The position numbers and the translations under genes were made by a program. DNA of 10,066 bases from Citricoccus sp. WCRC_4. GTDB lineage: Bacteria > Actinomycetota > Actinomycetes > Actinomycetales > Micrococcaceae. A model generated the notes under the pieces. It saw only the letters and a list, made by a program, of their open reading frames with translations, ran no database searches and was not told the DNA's origin. Each line of letters begins with the position of its first letter. The first letter of the stretch is position 1. Positions 1-6,882 of this stretch are shown in pieces. The stretch lies in assembly GCA_026645375.1 (NCBI GenBank), contig JAPFFX010000422.1, forward strand, positions 1 through 10,066, given 5' to 3'.

Positions 1-1
1 C

Positions 2-763
2 GCCGGCCGGGCGGCCGGTGTAGCCGTCGTCGTGCCCGGCCTCGCAGCGCACGGAGCGGGCCCGACGGTGCGTACTGCCGCGTCCGGCGGGTCCACCGCG
101 CCCGGTGGCGTGGCCCCCGGTCCGGGCGCTGCCGGTCAGGAGGGCGAGGGCCGGGACCTGCTGCTGCGCGTCACCGGGGTGCTGCCGGCCCGGCTGGGGC
201 GGGACGACGCCGCCCTGCGCGAGGTGTCCGGCCGGCATGCGGAGATCCTGACCCTGCTGGACTGGCACGCCCCCGGGCTGGACGGGGCCGCGCTGGAGGA
301 CATGCTCTACGGCCGGCGCGGCCAGGACGTGACCCTGCGGGCCGAGCTGCACCGGCTGCGCCGGATGCTGGCCGGATTCGCGGAGGGTGCGCCGGAGGCC
401 GGTCCCGTCGGGGTCGACTCGCGCCCGTACCGCATCAGCGGACCGTTGCGCACGGACGCTGGTCTCGCCCGGGACGCGCTGCGCCGAGGCGACCTCGAGG
501 CGGCCCTGCGCTGCGCCGTCGGGATGGTCCTGCCACGGTCCGAGGCGCCGGGCATCCTGGAGATCCGACTGGAACTGCACGCAGGCCTGCGGGAGGCCGT
601 GCTGCAGGACGCCGGCCTCGAGCAGTTGTGGACGTACCTGGGGCGTCCGGAGGCCGCCGGGGACCTGGAACTGTGGTCGATGGCGTTGCGCATGCTGCCG
701 GCCGACTCGCCGCGCCGGGCGCTCGCCGTGAGCACGATCGAGCGGATCACCGCAGACGGGTGA
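2..763 (+). CDS. C-terminal part of a probable GAF/winged-helix transcriptional regulator (5' end outside window)
   Basis: The reading frame is open to the left edge, so the gene almost certainly starts outside the window; the GTG at 32 has no ribosome-binding site. Numbering from that GTG, residues 1-40 are a Gly/Ala/Pro-rich linker. Residues about 58-135 look like a winged-helix DNA-binding domain: SGRHAEILTLL, then a VTLRAELHRLRRML recognition-helix-like stretch, ending in SRPYRI. The remainder is helical and ends in ALAVSTIERI. This arrangement resembles the C-terminus of actinobacterial GAF-domain regulators often found beside aldehyde dehydrogenase genes; no GAF domain is visible here because that part would lie upstream. 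The gene ends 107 bp before the aldehyde dehydrogenase on the same strand, so it may control the aldehyde/alcohol dehydrogenase pair. The DNA-binding role is inferred from local sequence resemblance, and the GAF assignment from family memory. Confidence 0.6.
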   Translation, partial: AGRAAGVAVVVPGLAAHGAGPTVRTAASGGSTAPGGVAPGPGAAGQEGEGRDLLLRVTGVLPARLGRDDAALREVSGRHAEILTLLDWHAPGLDGAALEDMLYGRRGQDVTLRAELHRLRRMLAGFAEGAPEAGPVGVDSRPYRISGPLRTDAGLARDALRRGDLEAALRCAVGMVLPRSEAPGILEIRLELHAGLREAVLQDAGLEQLWTYLGRPEAAGDLELWSMALRMLPADSPRRALAVSTIERITADG

Positions 764-787
764 CCGGTGAGGGGCGTGCCCCCTTGC

Positions 788-807
788 GGATGCAACGTGG
801 ATGCAAC
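788..807 (+). repeat. Direct repeat GGATGCAAC, two copies at 11-bp period
   Basis: GGATGCAAC occurs at 788-796 and again at 799-807, one helical turn apart. The first copy also forms a small inverted repeat with a preceding TTGC (784-787 with GCAA 792-795). The repeats lie in the 107-bp control region upstream of the aldehyde dehydrogenase, next to the CRP-like palindrome. Such spacing on one face of the helix suits a regulator binding site; the regulator encoded just upstream is an obvious candidate, but this is inference. Confidence 0.5.
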
Positions 808-810
808 CCC

Positions 811-830
811 ACTGTGAGTACCGTCACAGT
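811..830 (+). promoter_or_regulatory. CRP/GlxR-type binding site upstream of the aldehyde dehydrogenase
   Basis: ACTGTGA and TCACAGT form a perfect 7-bp inverted repeat separated by 6 bases (GTACCG). The core TGTGA-N6-TCACA equals the CRP half-site consensus exactly; the actinobacterial cAMP receptor family member GlxR recognises a closely related site, TGTGANNTANNTCACA. Only the central TA is not matched. In Corynebacterium glutamicum the ald and adhA genes are known GlxR targets, so a site here upstream of an aldehyde/alcohol dehydrogenase pair makes sense. A TANNNT hexamer (TACCGT, 819-824) overlaps the site, which would fit repression if it were a real -10, but no matching -35 was found and the promoter is not located. 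Confidence 0.6.
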
Positions 831-832
831 CA

Positions 833-846
833 GCGCAAGGTTGCGC
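833..846 (+). repeat. Inverted repeat GCGCAA-GG-TTGCGC before the aldehyde dehydrogenase
   Basis: A perfect 6-bp inverted repeat with a 2-base centre lies 24 bp upstream of the aldehyde dehydrogenase start. It carries the same GCAA/TTGC half-sites as the direct repeat at 788-807, giving five such half-sites within about 60 bp. The loop is too short for a useful RNA hairpin, so a protein binding site is more likely than a transcript structure. The binding protein is unknown. Confidence 0.4.
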
Positions 847-870
847 CCGTTCCATCCCCGAGGAGTCGAC

Positions 871-2418
871 ATGACCGTCTATGCAGATCCCGAGACCACC
901 GTCTACGCGAACCCCGGCACCGAGGGTGCCAAGGTCAGCTTCAGGCCCCGCTACGAGCACTACATCGGCGGCGAGTGGGTCCCACCGGTGAAGGGCCAGT
1001 ACTTCCAGAACCCCACCCCGGTCACCGGGCAGGTGTTCACGGAGGTCGGCCGGGGCACGGCCGAGGACATCGAGGCGGCCCTGGACGCCGCCCACGCCGC
1101 GGCGCCGGGGTGGGGCCGGACCTCGCCGGCGGACCGGGCGCTGATCCTGAACCGGATCGCCGACCGGATGGAGCAGAACCTGGAGATGCTCGCGGTGGCC
1201 GAGACCTGGGACAACGGCAAGGCCGTCCGCGAGACGCTCAACGCCGACCTGCCCCTGGCGATCGACCACTTCCGGTACTTCGCCAGTGCCATCCGCACGC
1301 AGGAGGGGTCCTTGTCCCAGCTGGACGAGAACACCACCGCCTACCACTACCACGAGCCCCTCGGGGTGGTCGGGCAGATCATCCCGTGGAACTTCCCTAT
1401 CCTCATGGCCGTCTGGAAGCTCGCCCCGGCGCTGGCCGCGGGCAACGCGGTGGTGCTCAAGCCGGCCGAGCAGACCCCGGCCTCCATCCTCGTGCTCGCC
1501 GAGCTGATCGGGGACCTGCTGCCGGCCGGCGTGCTGAACATCGTCAACGGGTTCGGCCTGGAGGCCGGCAAGCCGCTGGCCGCCAGCAAGCGCATCCGCA
1601 AGATCGCGTTCACCGGTGAGACCACCACGGGCCGGCTCATCATGCAGTACGCCTCCGAGAACCTCATCCCGGTGACCCTGGAGCTGGGCGGGAAGTCCCC
1701 GAACGTGTTCTTCGAGGACGTCATGTCCGCCGACGACGCCTACTGGGACAAGGCGCAGGAGGGCTTCACCATGTTCGCCCTCAACCAGGGCGAGGTCTGC
1801 ACCTGCCCGTCCCGCGCGCTGGTCCAGGAGTCGATCGCGGAGAAGTTCCTGGACGCCGTGGTCGAGCGCACCAGGCGCATCAGGCAGGGCAACCCGCTGG
1901 ACCCGGAGACCATGATGGGCGCCCAGGCCTCCAACGACCAGCTCGAGAAGATCCTCTCGTACCTGGACATCGGCCGCCAGGAGGGTGCCGAGGTGCTCAC
2001 CGGTGGGGCCCGGGCGGAGCTCGACGACGACCTGGCGGGCGGCTACTACGTGCAGCCGACCATCTTCCGCGGCACCAATGACATGCGCATCTTCCAGGAG
2101 GAGATCTTCGGCCCGGTGGTCTCGCTGACCACCTTCACCGACTTCGACGACGCGATGGCCATCGCCAACGACACCCTCTACGGCCTGGGCGCCGGGGTCT
2201 GGTCCCGCGACGGCAACACCGCCTACCGGGCCGGGCGGGCCATCCAGGCCGGCCGGGTCTGGGTGAACAACTACCACGCGTATCCGGCGCACTCCGCCTT
2301 CGGCGGGTACAAGTCCTCCGGCATCGGCCGCGAGAACCACCTGATGATGCTGGACCACTACCAGCAGACCAAGAACCTGCTGGTGTCCTACGCCGAGGGC
2401 AAGCAGGGCTTCTTCTAA
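871..2418 (+). CDS. aldB: NAD(P)-dependent aldehyde dehydrogenase, AldB/ExaC type
   Basis: A 515-residue cytosolic aldehyde dehydrogenase that would oxidise acetaldehyde or similar aldehydes to the acid. Visible family features, in order: PWNFP with the oxyanion Asn174; cofactor-binding KPAE with Lys197; FTGET at 247-251; the general-base Glu271 in LELGGKSP; the catalytic Cys310 in NQGEVCTCPSR; EEIFGPV; and the C-terminal AFGGYKSSGIGRE. The NQGEVCTCPSR and TAETWDNGK-like stretches, the length and the LLVSY tail closely match the E. coli AldB group as I remember it. The start at 871 has AGGAG five bases upstream; an in-frame ATG at 628 would run through the preceding regulator and is rejected. 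The alcohol dehydrogenase follows after 62 bp with no clear terminator between, so the two are probably co-transcribed for alcohol oxidation. Control elements lie at 784-846. Exact substrate and NAD versus NADP preference cannot be read from the sequence. Confidence 0.95.
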   Translation: MTVYADPETTVYANPGTEGAKVSFRPRYEHYIGGEWVPPVKGQYFQNPTPVTGQVFTEVGRGTAEDIEAALDAAHAAAPGWGRTSPADRALILNRIADRMEQNLEMLAVAETWDNGKAVRETLNADLPLAIDHFRYFASAIRTQEGSLSQLDENTTAYHYHEPLGVVGQIIPWNFPILMAVWKLAPALAAGNAVVLKPAEQTPASILVLAELIGDLLPAGVLNIVNGFGLEAGKPLAASKRIRKIAFTGETTTGRLIMQYASENLIPVTLELGGKSPNVFFEDVMSADDAYWDKAQEGFTMFALNQGEVCTCPSRALVQESIAEKFLDAVVERTRRIRQGNPLDPETMMGAQASNDQLEKILSYLDIGRQEGAEVLTGGARAELDDDLAGGYYVQPTIFRGTNDMRIFQEEIFGPVVSLTTFTDFDDAMAIANDTLYGLGAGVWSRDGNTAYRAGRAIQAGRVWVNNYHAYPAHSAFGGYKSSGIGRENHLMMLDHYQQTKNLLVSYAEGKQGFF

Positions 2419-2480
2419 ACCGGCCCGGCCCCCGACCACCCAGGACAACACACCGCTTTTCCCGCATCTAGGAGGATGTC

Positions 2481-3509
2481 ATGAGCATGATGAAGGCTGC
2501 CGTCGTCGAATCGTTCGGCCAGGACCTCACCGTCAAGGACCTGCCCATCCCGGAACCCGGACCCGGCCAGGCGCTGGTGAAGCTGATCTCCACCGGCGTG
2601 TGCCACACCGACCTGCATGCCCGGGACGGTGACTGGCCCGTTCAGCCCACCCCGCCCTTCGTCCCGGGGCACGAGGGCGTCGGCATCGTGGAGAAGGTCG
2701 GCGAGGGGGTGACCGACGTGTCCGTGGGACAGATGGTCGGCAACGCCTGGCTGTCGAGTGCGTGCGGCAGCTGCGAGTACTGCCGGACCGGCTGGGAGAC
2801 CCTGTGCGAGAGCCAGACCAACGGCGGTTACTCCGTCGACGGCTCCTTCGGGGAGTACATGCTGGTGGACGCGAAGTTCGCGGCCATCATCCCGGAGGGC
2901 GCGGACCCTTACGAGGTGGGGCCCGTACTGTGCGCCGGGGTGACCGTCTACAAGGGCCTGAAGCAGACCGAGGTCCGTCCCGGCCAGTGGGTGGTCATCT
3001 CCGGCATCGGCGGGCTGGGTCACATCGCCGTCCAGTACGCCGTGGCGATGGGGATGCGCGTGGTCGCCGTGGACGTCGCCGACGACAAGCTGGCCCTGGC
3101 CCAGGAGCACGGTGCGGAAGTCCTGGTGAACGCCAACGTCGTCGAACCGGCCGAGGAGATCCTGAAGAAGACCGGCGGCGCCCACGGAGTGCTCGTGACG
3201 GCGGTCCACCCGAAGGCCTTCGGGCAGGCGATCGCCATGGCCCGTCGCGGCGGGACGATCGTGTTCAACGGGCTGCCGCCGGGAGACTTCCCGGCCCCGA
3301 TCTTCGACATCGTCCTGAAGGGCCTGACGATCCGCGGCTCGATCGTCGGGACCCGCCAGGACATGGTCGAGGCGCTGGACTTCTACGCACGCGGACTGAT
3401 CCATCCGACCTACACGCGACGTCCGCTGTCCGAGGTGAACGCGGTGTTCGACGAGATGCACCACGGCAAGATCGCCGGCCGCGTGGTCATCGACTACACG
3501 GAGGACTGA
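2481..3509 (+). CDS. adhP: Zinc-dependent alcohol dehydrogenase, AdhP/AdhA type
   Basis: A 342-residue medium-chain dehydrogenase that interconverts a primary alcohol and its aldehyde using NAD. Catalytic zinc ligands are visible as Cys41 (GVCHTDLH), His64-Glu65 (GHEGVG) and Cys151 (CAGVTVY). All four structural zinc cysteines are present at 95, 98, 101 and 109. The Rossmann motif GIGGLG spans 175-180, and Asp198 at the end of the second strand favours NAD over NADP. The HGVLVTAVHPKAF and SIVGTRQDMVEAL segments are typical of the AdhP group. An excellent AGGAGG sits 5 bases before the ATG at 2481; in-frame ATGs at codons 3 and 4 are less well spaced. It follows the aldehyde dehydrogenase, so the pair forms a complete two-step route from ethanol or a related alcohol to the acid. 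Transcription ends at the hairpin at 3537-3570. Confidence 0.95.
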   Translation: MSMMKAAVVESFGQDLTVKDLPIPEPGPGQALVKLISTGVCHTDLHARDGDWPVQPTPPFVPGHEGVGIVEKVGEGVTDVSVGQMVGNAWLSSACGSCEYCRTGWETLCESQTNGGYSVDGSFGEYMLVDAKFAAIIPEGADPYEVGPVLCAGVTVYKGLKQTEVRPGQWVVISGIGGLGHIAVQYAVAMGMRVVAVDVADDKLALAQEHGAEVLVNANVVEPAEEILKKTGGAHGVLVTAVHPKAFGQAIAMARRGGTIVFNGLPPGDFPAPIFDIVLKGLTIRGSIVGTRQDMVEALDFYARGLIHPTYTRRPLSEVNAVFDEMHHGKIAGRVVIDYTED

Positions 3510-3536
3510 GCCGCCCTGCTGATCCGCACCTGACCC

Positions 3537-3570
3537 GGACGGGCCCCGGCGCTATCGCCGGGGCCCGTCC
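3537..3570. terminator. Strong hairpin, probable bidirectional terminator
   Basis: GGACGGGCCCCGGCG pairs perfectly with CGCCGGGGCCCGTCC: a 15-bp GC-rich stem closed by a CTAT loop at 3552-3555. There is no T-tract, which is common for actinobacterial terminators. It lies 27 bp after the alcohol dehydrogenase stop and 51 bp beyond the end of the convergent hydrolase gene, so it could end transcripts from both sides. A weaker 6-bp hairpin (GTCGTC/GACGAC, 3572-3589) follows. Confidence 0.85.
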
Positions 3571-3621
3571 CGTCGTCCGGGGCGACGACCCTGCAGCCGT
3601 GGCACCGGGCGCCGAGCCGCC

Positions 3622-4491
3622 TCATCGGGGGCCGGGAGCGTCCTGCACCACCCAGGGATCCACGAGCCTGCGGAAGGCCTCCGGTTGCTCCACCCAGGGG
3701 TAGTGGCCGCAGTCCTCGATCATCTCCAGCCGGGCCCCCAGGACGCGGGCGCCGGCACGGACCGGGGCATCGCCCACGAGGATGTCCTCCGTGCCGCCGA
3801 TGACGAGGGTCGGAGGCAGGGCGGCCTGCCGGATGCGGTGCGCGGCGTCCCCCGGGATGTCCCGGGACCAGGCGCCGGAGGCCGCGAGCGAGGTCGAGCC
3901 CAGGGGCGCGTGCTCCTGCTCCCGCAAGCTCCACCGCGCGTACCCGGCGGGGCGCTGGACCGGGGAGTCCGCCTGGAAGCGGGCCTCGTCCTCCGGTGCG
4001 AGCCCGGCCAGCGAGGCCATGGCCCGGGTGATCACCGGTTCCGTGCGGCGGCCCGCGATCGCCTCGCCGTCGTGTCCGGTGTCGGTGAGCCAGGTCAGCG
4101 CCGGGGTGACGAGCACCAGGGAGCGCACGCGGTCCGGATACCGGGCGGCCGTGGCCAGCGCGAGCTGAGCCCCCGCCGAGTGGCCGAGCAGGTCGGCCCG
4201 GTCCAGGCCCAGGGCGTCGGCCGCGGACACCACGTCGGCGGCGTCCGTCCACCACCCCCGGGACAGGCCGCCGGTGGCGGGCGTGCCGCGCGGGTGCAGG
4301 ACGGCCAGCGGCCGGGCCTCGGCCAGGCCGGCCAGGTCCTCGAGGTACTCCGGCGAGCGGCACGGCCCGCCCGGCAGGACGAGGACCGGCGGGCCGGAGC
4401 CTGCGCCCAGGAGCTGGACGGCGATGGGCGTGCCGTCGTCGGCGGCGGCGTGGATCAGGGACCCGGTCTGCGAGGACTTCACGGTCGGCAT
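3622..4491 (-). CDS. Alpha/beta hydrolase, proline-iminopeptidase-like
   Basis: A 289-residue alpha/beta-hydrolase-fold protein with a complete apparent catalytic triad: nucleophile Ser105 in GHSAG, acid Asp236 in GGTEDILV, and His263 in CGHYPW. LPGGP at 39-43 is the oxyanion-hole loop in the position of the HGGPG loop of prolyl aminopeptidase-like hydrolases. A helical cap occupies about 140-205. No signal peptide is visible, so it is probably cytosolic. The start at 4491 is chosen because it lies 2 bases after the stop of the upstream SRPBCC gene, and the family's first strand begins soon after it. A 5'-extended start at 4692 would only read a shadow of the upstream gene. The Shine-Dalgarno sequence is poor, which suggests translational coupling. 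The substrate cannot be named; esterase, lactonase or peptidase are all possible. Confidence 0.85.
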   Translation of the reverse strand: MPTVKSSQTGSLIHAAADDGTPIAVQLLGAGSGPPVLVLPGGPCRSPEYLEDLAGLAEARPLAVLHPRGTPATGGLSRGWWTDAADVVSAADALGLDRADLLGHSAGAQLALATAARYPDRVRSLVLVTPALTWLTDTGHDGEAIAGRRTEPVITRAMASLAGLAPEDEARFQADSPVQRPAGYARWSLREQEHAPLGSTSLAASGAWSRDIPGDAAHRIRQAALPPTLVIGGTEDILVGDAPVRAGARVLGARLEMIEDCGHYPWVEQPEAFRRLVDPWVVQDAPGPR

Positions 4492-4493
4492 CC

Positions 4494-5030
4494 CTACAGG
4501 TACAGGCCGGCCAGCCGGGTCAGCGAGGACCGGATGCCGTTGGCGTTGTCCGCCGGACGCCGGCTCAGGTCGTAGACCCTGGCCACGAGGGGCCTCGTCC
4601 AGGAGTAGTCGAAGGTCTCGGTGACCAGGGTGCTGCCGTCGCCCCGGTCCTCGAACTGCCAGCGCCAGCGGTGTCCGCCCGGGTGCTGCCACTCCACCAC
4701 GCGGTCCTCGTCCGCGGCGGTGGTCACCAGCCTCATCGTGTAGGGCAGGCCGAACTTGCGCATCGCCACCGTGAACTCGTCACCCACCGCGAGCTGGGTG
4801 GGCCCGGTCTTGGTGTACTGCACCGACCCCGAGCCATCCACCTCATGGTGCCGGTGGGGATTGGCCAACAGGGCCCACAGCTCGGCGGCGGGTGCGTTCA
4901 CCCTGATCCGGTAGCTGACCTGGTGGGGGCCCGTGTCCACCCGTTCCGGCCAGGCGGCCTGGGGCGCGGACACCGGAAGGCCGGTCTCCGGGTTGGTCCG
5001 TCCTGGTGCACTCTCGGGCTGATCGCTCAT
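4494..5030 (-). CDS. SRPBCC-domain (START/polyketide cyclase-like) protein
   Basis: A 178-residue protein whose residues about 37-175 fit the SRPBCC helix-grip fold, which binds hydrophobic ligands in a deep pocket. Visible elements are the first strand VSYRIRVNAPA, the two short helices AAELWALLANPHRHHEVDGSG, the strand-rich middle (VGDEFTVAMRKFGLPYTMRL, RVVEWQHPGGHRWRWQFED, STLVTETFDY), and a final helix around 160-175. The first 35 residues are Pro/Glu-rich and probably disordered. It is followed 2 bases later by the alpha/beta hydrolase, so the two are almost certainly co-expressed. The family includes cyclases, ligand carriers and stress proteins, so no specific activity can be inferred. 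The ATG at 5030 has no well-spaced Shine-Dalgarno but a good -10 box directly upstream, suggesting a leaderless message. Confidence 0.8.
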   Translation of the reverse strand: MSDQPESAPGRTNPETGLPVSAPQAAWPERVDTGPHQVSYRIRVNAPAAELWALLANPHRHHEVDGSGSVQYTKTGPTQLAVGDEFTVAMRKFGLPYTMRLVTTAADEDRVVEWQHPGGHRWRWQFEDRGDGSTLVTETFDYSWTRPLVARVYDLSRRPADNANGIRSSLTRLAGLYL

Positions 5031-5036
5031 GACCCC

Positions 5037-5064
5037 AGTCTAGGGACGGTCGCGCTCCCGTCAC
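5037..5064 (-). promoter_or_regulatory. Predicted promoter of the SRPBCC-hydrolase unit, leaderless
   Basis: On the minus strand, TAGACT (5042 down to 5037) matches the actinobacterial -10 pattern TANNNT. GTGACG (5064 down to 5059) matches 4 of 6 bases of TTGACA, with a 16-bp spacer. The last T of the -10 lies 7 bases before the ATG, so transcription would begin at or next to the start codon. This agrees with the lack of a usable ribosome-binding site. Confidence 0.45.
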
Positions 5065-5095
5065 CCGCCACCGGCGCGTGCACGCCGCCGGCGGA

Positions 5096-5121
5096 GGCCC
5101 CACCCCGGCTAGGGTGGGGCC
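5096..5121 (+). promoter_or_regulatory. 10-bp palindrome around a possible -10 upstream of the SulP gene
   Basis: GGCCCCACCC (5096-5105) and GGGTGGGGCC (5112-5121) form a perfect inverted repeat with a 6-base centre, CGGCTA. TAGGGT at 5110-5115 fits TANNNT and could be the -10 of the transporter gene, giving a leader of about 35 bases. No convincing -35 lies at the right distance. The element may be an operator over the promoter, or, if transcription starts upstream, an RNA hairpin in the leader. Confidence 0.4.
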
Positions 5122-5157
5122 GTCCCCTCCGCCGCCGCACCGTCCTGAGGCACCGCC

Positions 5158-6741
5158 ATGTCATCGAAGAAGTCCACGCCCCCCGGCCAGCCCGCCGCAC
5201 CGAACCATCCGGAGGTCCGGCAGAACCTGGCGCTGGGGTCCTCCGGGGCCCGCCCCGAGGACCGGATGTCGGTGCTGGCCACGCTGCGCCGGCCGGGGTG
5301 GCTGAAGACCGAGGTGCTCGCCGGGCTGGTGGTCGCGCTCGCCCTCATCCCGGAGGCCATCGCGTTCTCGCTGATCGCCGGCGTCGACCCGACGGTGGGA
5401 CTGTACGCCACCGCCGTGATGGCCATCTCCATCGCGTTCCTCGGCGGGCGCCCGGCGATGATCTCTGCCGCCACGGCGGCCACGGCCCTCGTGATCGCCC
5501 CGGTGGTGGCCAGCCACGGCGTCGAGTACCTGCTCGCCACGGCCGTCCTGGCCGGGGTCATCCAGGTCCTGCTGGGCCTGCTCGGCGTCGCGCGGCTGAT
5601 GCGGTTCATCCCGCGCAGCGTGATGACCGGCTTCGTCAACGCCCTGGCCATCCTCGTCTTCGTCTCCCAGCTGCCGGACCTGATCGGGGTGCCGTGGGTG
5701 GTCTACGTGCTGGTGGCGGCCGGACTGGCCCTCATCTTCGTCCTCCCGCGGCTCACCACCGCCGTCCCGGCTCCGCTGGTCTCGATCGTCGTCGTGACCG
5801 TGCTGGTGATCGCCACGCAGCTGGCGGTGCCGACCGTGGGGGACAAGGGTGAACTCCCGGACACGCTGCCCTCCCTGCTCATCCCGGACGTCCCCCTCAC
5901 CCTGGAGACGCTCGAGGTGATCGCCCCCTACGCGCTGGCCATGGCCGTCGTCGGGCTGCTCGAGTCGCTCATGACCGCCAAGCTGGTGGACGACATCACG
6001 GACACCCGCTCTGACAAGACCCGTGAGGCGCTGGGGCAGGGCGGGGCCAACGTCCTCGCCGGTCTCTTCGGCGGCATGGGCGGCTGCGCGGTGATCGGGC
6101 AGACGATGATGAACGTCAAGGTCGCCGGGGCGCGGACGCGGCTGTCCACCCTCACGGCCGGCGTGATGGTCCTGGTGCTGTCGGTGCTGCTGGAGGAGGC
6201 CGTGGCGATGGTGCCCATGGCCGCCCTCGTGGCCGTGATGGTCTTCGTGGCCTGGTCCGCCTTCGACTGGCACTCGATCCGGCCCTCCACCCTGCGGGCC
6301 ATGCCGAAGTCCGAGACCACGGTCATGCTCATCACCGTGGTCTCGACCGTGGCCACGGGGAACCTGGCCATCGGGGTGGGCCTGGGGGTGCTGGCGGCCA
6401 TGGTGCTCTTCGCCCGCCGGGTGGCCCACGTGGTCACCGTGCACCGTGCGGTGCAGGACGGTCCCGACGGCGGCGCGATCGCCACCTACACGGTGGACGG
6501 GGCCTTGTTCTGGGCCTCCTCGAACGACCTCTACACCCAGTTCGAGTACCTCGAGGACCCCGAGCGGGTCGTGATCGACCTGTCCCGCTCCCACGTCTGG
6601 GACGCCTCCACCGTGGCGAGCCTGGACGCGATCACGGACAAGTACGCGCGGTACGGCAAGACCGTGGAGGTCGTCGGGCTGAACCGGGCCAGCGCGGCCA
6701 TGCGGGAACGCCTGCGCGGCCGGCTCTCCGCCGGGGACTGA
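5158..6741 (+). CDS. SulP-family inorganic anion transporter with C-terminal STAS domain
   Basis: A 527-residue inner-membrane permease of the SLC26/SulP family. After a polar N-terminus of about 50 residues, hydrophobic segments run to about residue 420. The first carries the family hallmark IPEAIAFSLIAGVDPTVGLYA (64-84), and FGGMGGCAVIGQTMMN (304-319) matches the conserved later core segment. Residues about 440-520 form a compact STAS domain (VVIDLSRSHVWDASTVASLD), with Ser484-Thr485 where anti-sigma-factor antagonists carry their phosphorylated residue. Family substrates include sulfate, bicarbonate and dicarboxylates; this one cannot be assigned. The ATG at 5158 has GAGG seven bases upstream; the ATG at 5266 (codon 37) also has a GAGGA, and would give a shorter N-terminus just before the first helix. 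It is divergent from the SRPBCC gene, with 127 bp between. Confidence 0.9.
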   Translation: MSSKKSTPPGQPAAPNHPEVRQNLALGSSGARPEDRMSVLATLRRPGWLKTEVLAGLVVALALIPEAIAFSLIAGVDPTVGLYATAVMAISIAFLGGRPAMISAATAATALVIAPVVASHGVEYLLATAVLAGVIQVLLGLLGVARLMRFIPRSVMTGFVNALAILVFVSQLPDLIGVPWVVYVLVAAGLALIFVLPRLTTAVPAPLVSIVVVTVLVIATQLAVPTVGDKGELPDTLPSLLIPDVPLTLETLEVIAPYALAMAVVGLLESLMTAKLVDDITDTRSDKTREALGQGGANVLAGLFGGMGGCAVIGQTMMNVKVAGARTRLSTLTAGVMVLVLSVLLEEAVAMVPMAALVAVMVFVAWSAFDWHSIRPSTLRAMPKSETTVMLITVVSTVATGNLAIGVGLGVLAAMVLFARRVAHVVTVHRAVQDGPDGGAIATYTVDGALFWASSNDLYTQFEYLEDPERVVIDLSRSHVWDASTVASLDAITDKYARYGKTVEVVGLNRASAAMRERLRGRLSAGD

Positions 6742-6758
6742 CCCGCCGGCCAGATTTT
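6728..6758 (+). terminator. Possible terminator at the end of the SulP gene
   Basis: CCGCCGGG (6728-6735) pairs with CCCGCCGG (6742-6749) apart from one C-C mismatch, around a 6-base loop containing the stop codon. It is followed by TTTT at 6755-6758. The stem overlaps the last codons. This is one of the few T-runs in the window, which supports an intrinsic terminator, but the stem is short and imperfect. Confidence 0.35.
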
Positions 6759-6780
6759 CTCCCGACCAGGTCTAGGTCCG

Positions 6781-6795
6781 CGCCGGTGACCGGCG
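6781..6795 (+). repeat. Short perfect inverted repeat CGCCGGT-G-ACCGGCG
   Basis: A 7-bp inverted repeat with a 1-base centre lies in the 141-bp gap between the SulP and DedA genes, about 88 bp before the DedA start. The loop is too small for an RNA hairpin, so it might be a protein binding site; in DNA this GC-rich, chance is also plausible. I see no gene and no clear promoter in this gap. Confidence 0.25.
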
Positions 6796-6882
6796 GCATG
6801 CTGGTCGTGACGGGGCGGCGCGGCCACCCGCGACGACCGGCGTGCCGTCAGGCACCTGAGGATGAGGGAGACCGGCGGATAG

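Noticed and set aside
628..870. 81-residue N-terminal extension of the aldehyde dehydrogenase
   Set aside because: It would overlap the upstream regulator and run through the control region; AGGAG before the ATG at 871 and the match to family length fix the start.
307..2451. Long minus-strand open frame opposite the regulator and aldehyde dehydrogenase
   Set aside because: It is rich in Gly, Val, Arg and His with no recognisable domain, and mirrors the codon pattern of a well-supported plus-strand enzyme; typical of high-GC DNA.
3572..3589. Small GTCGTC/GACGAC hairpin as a separate terminator for the minus-strand hydrolase
   Set aside because: Only 6 bp without a T-run, and it lies beside a far stronger hairpin; it is mentioned with that feature instead of being listed alone.
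2762..3703. Plus-strand open frame overlapping the alcohol dehydrogenase in another frame
   Set aside because: Arg/Gly/Pro-rich shadow that runs through the terminator hairpin; no domain.
4492..4692. 67-residue N-terminal extension of the alpha/beta hydrolase
   Set aside because: The added residues are an out-of-frame reading of the SRPBCC gene and do not resemble a hydrolase N-terminus.
5161..6594. Minus-strand open frame opposite the SulP gene
   Set aside because: His/Gly/Asp-rich shadow translation with no domain; the plus strand encodes a clear transporter.
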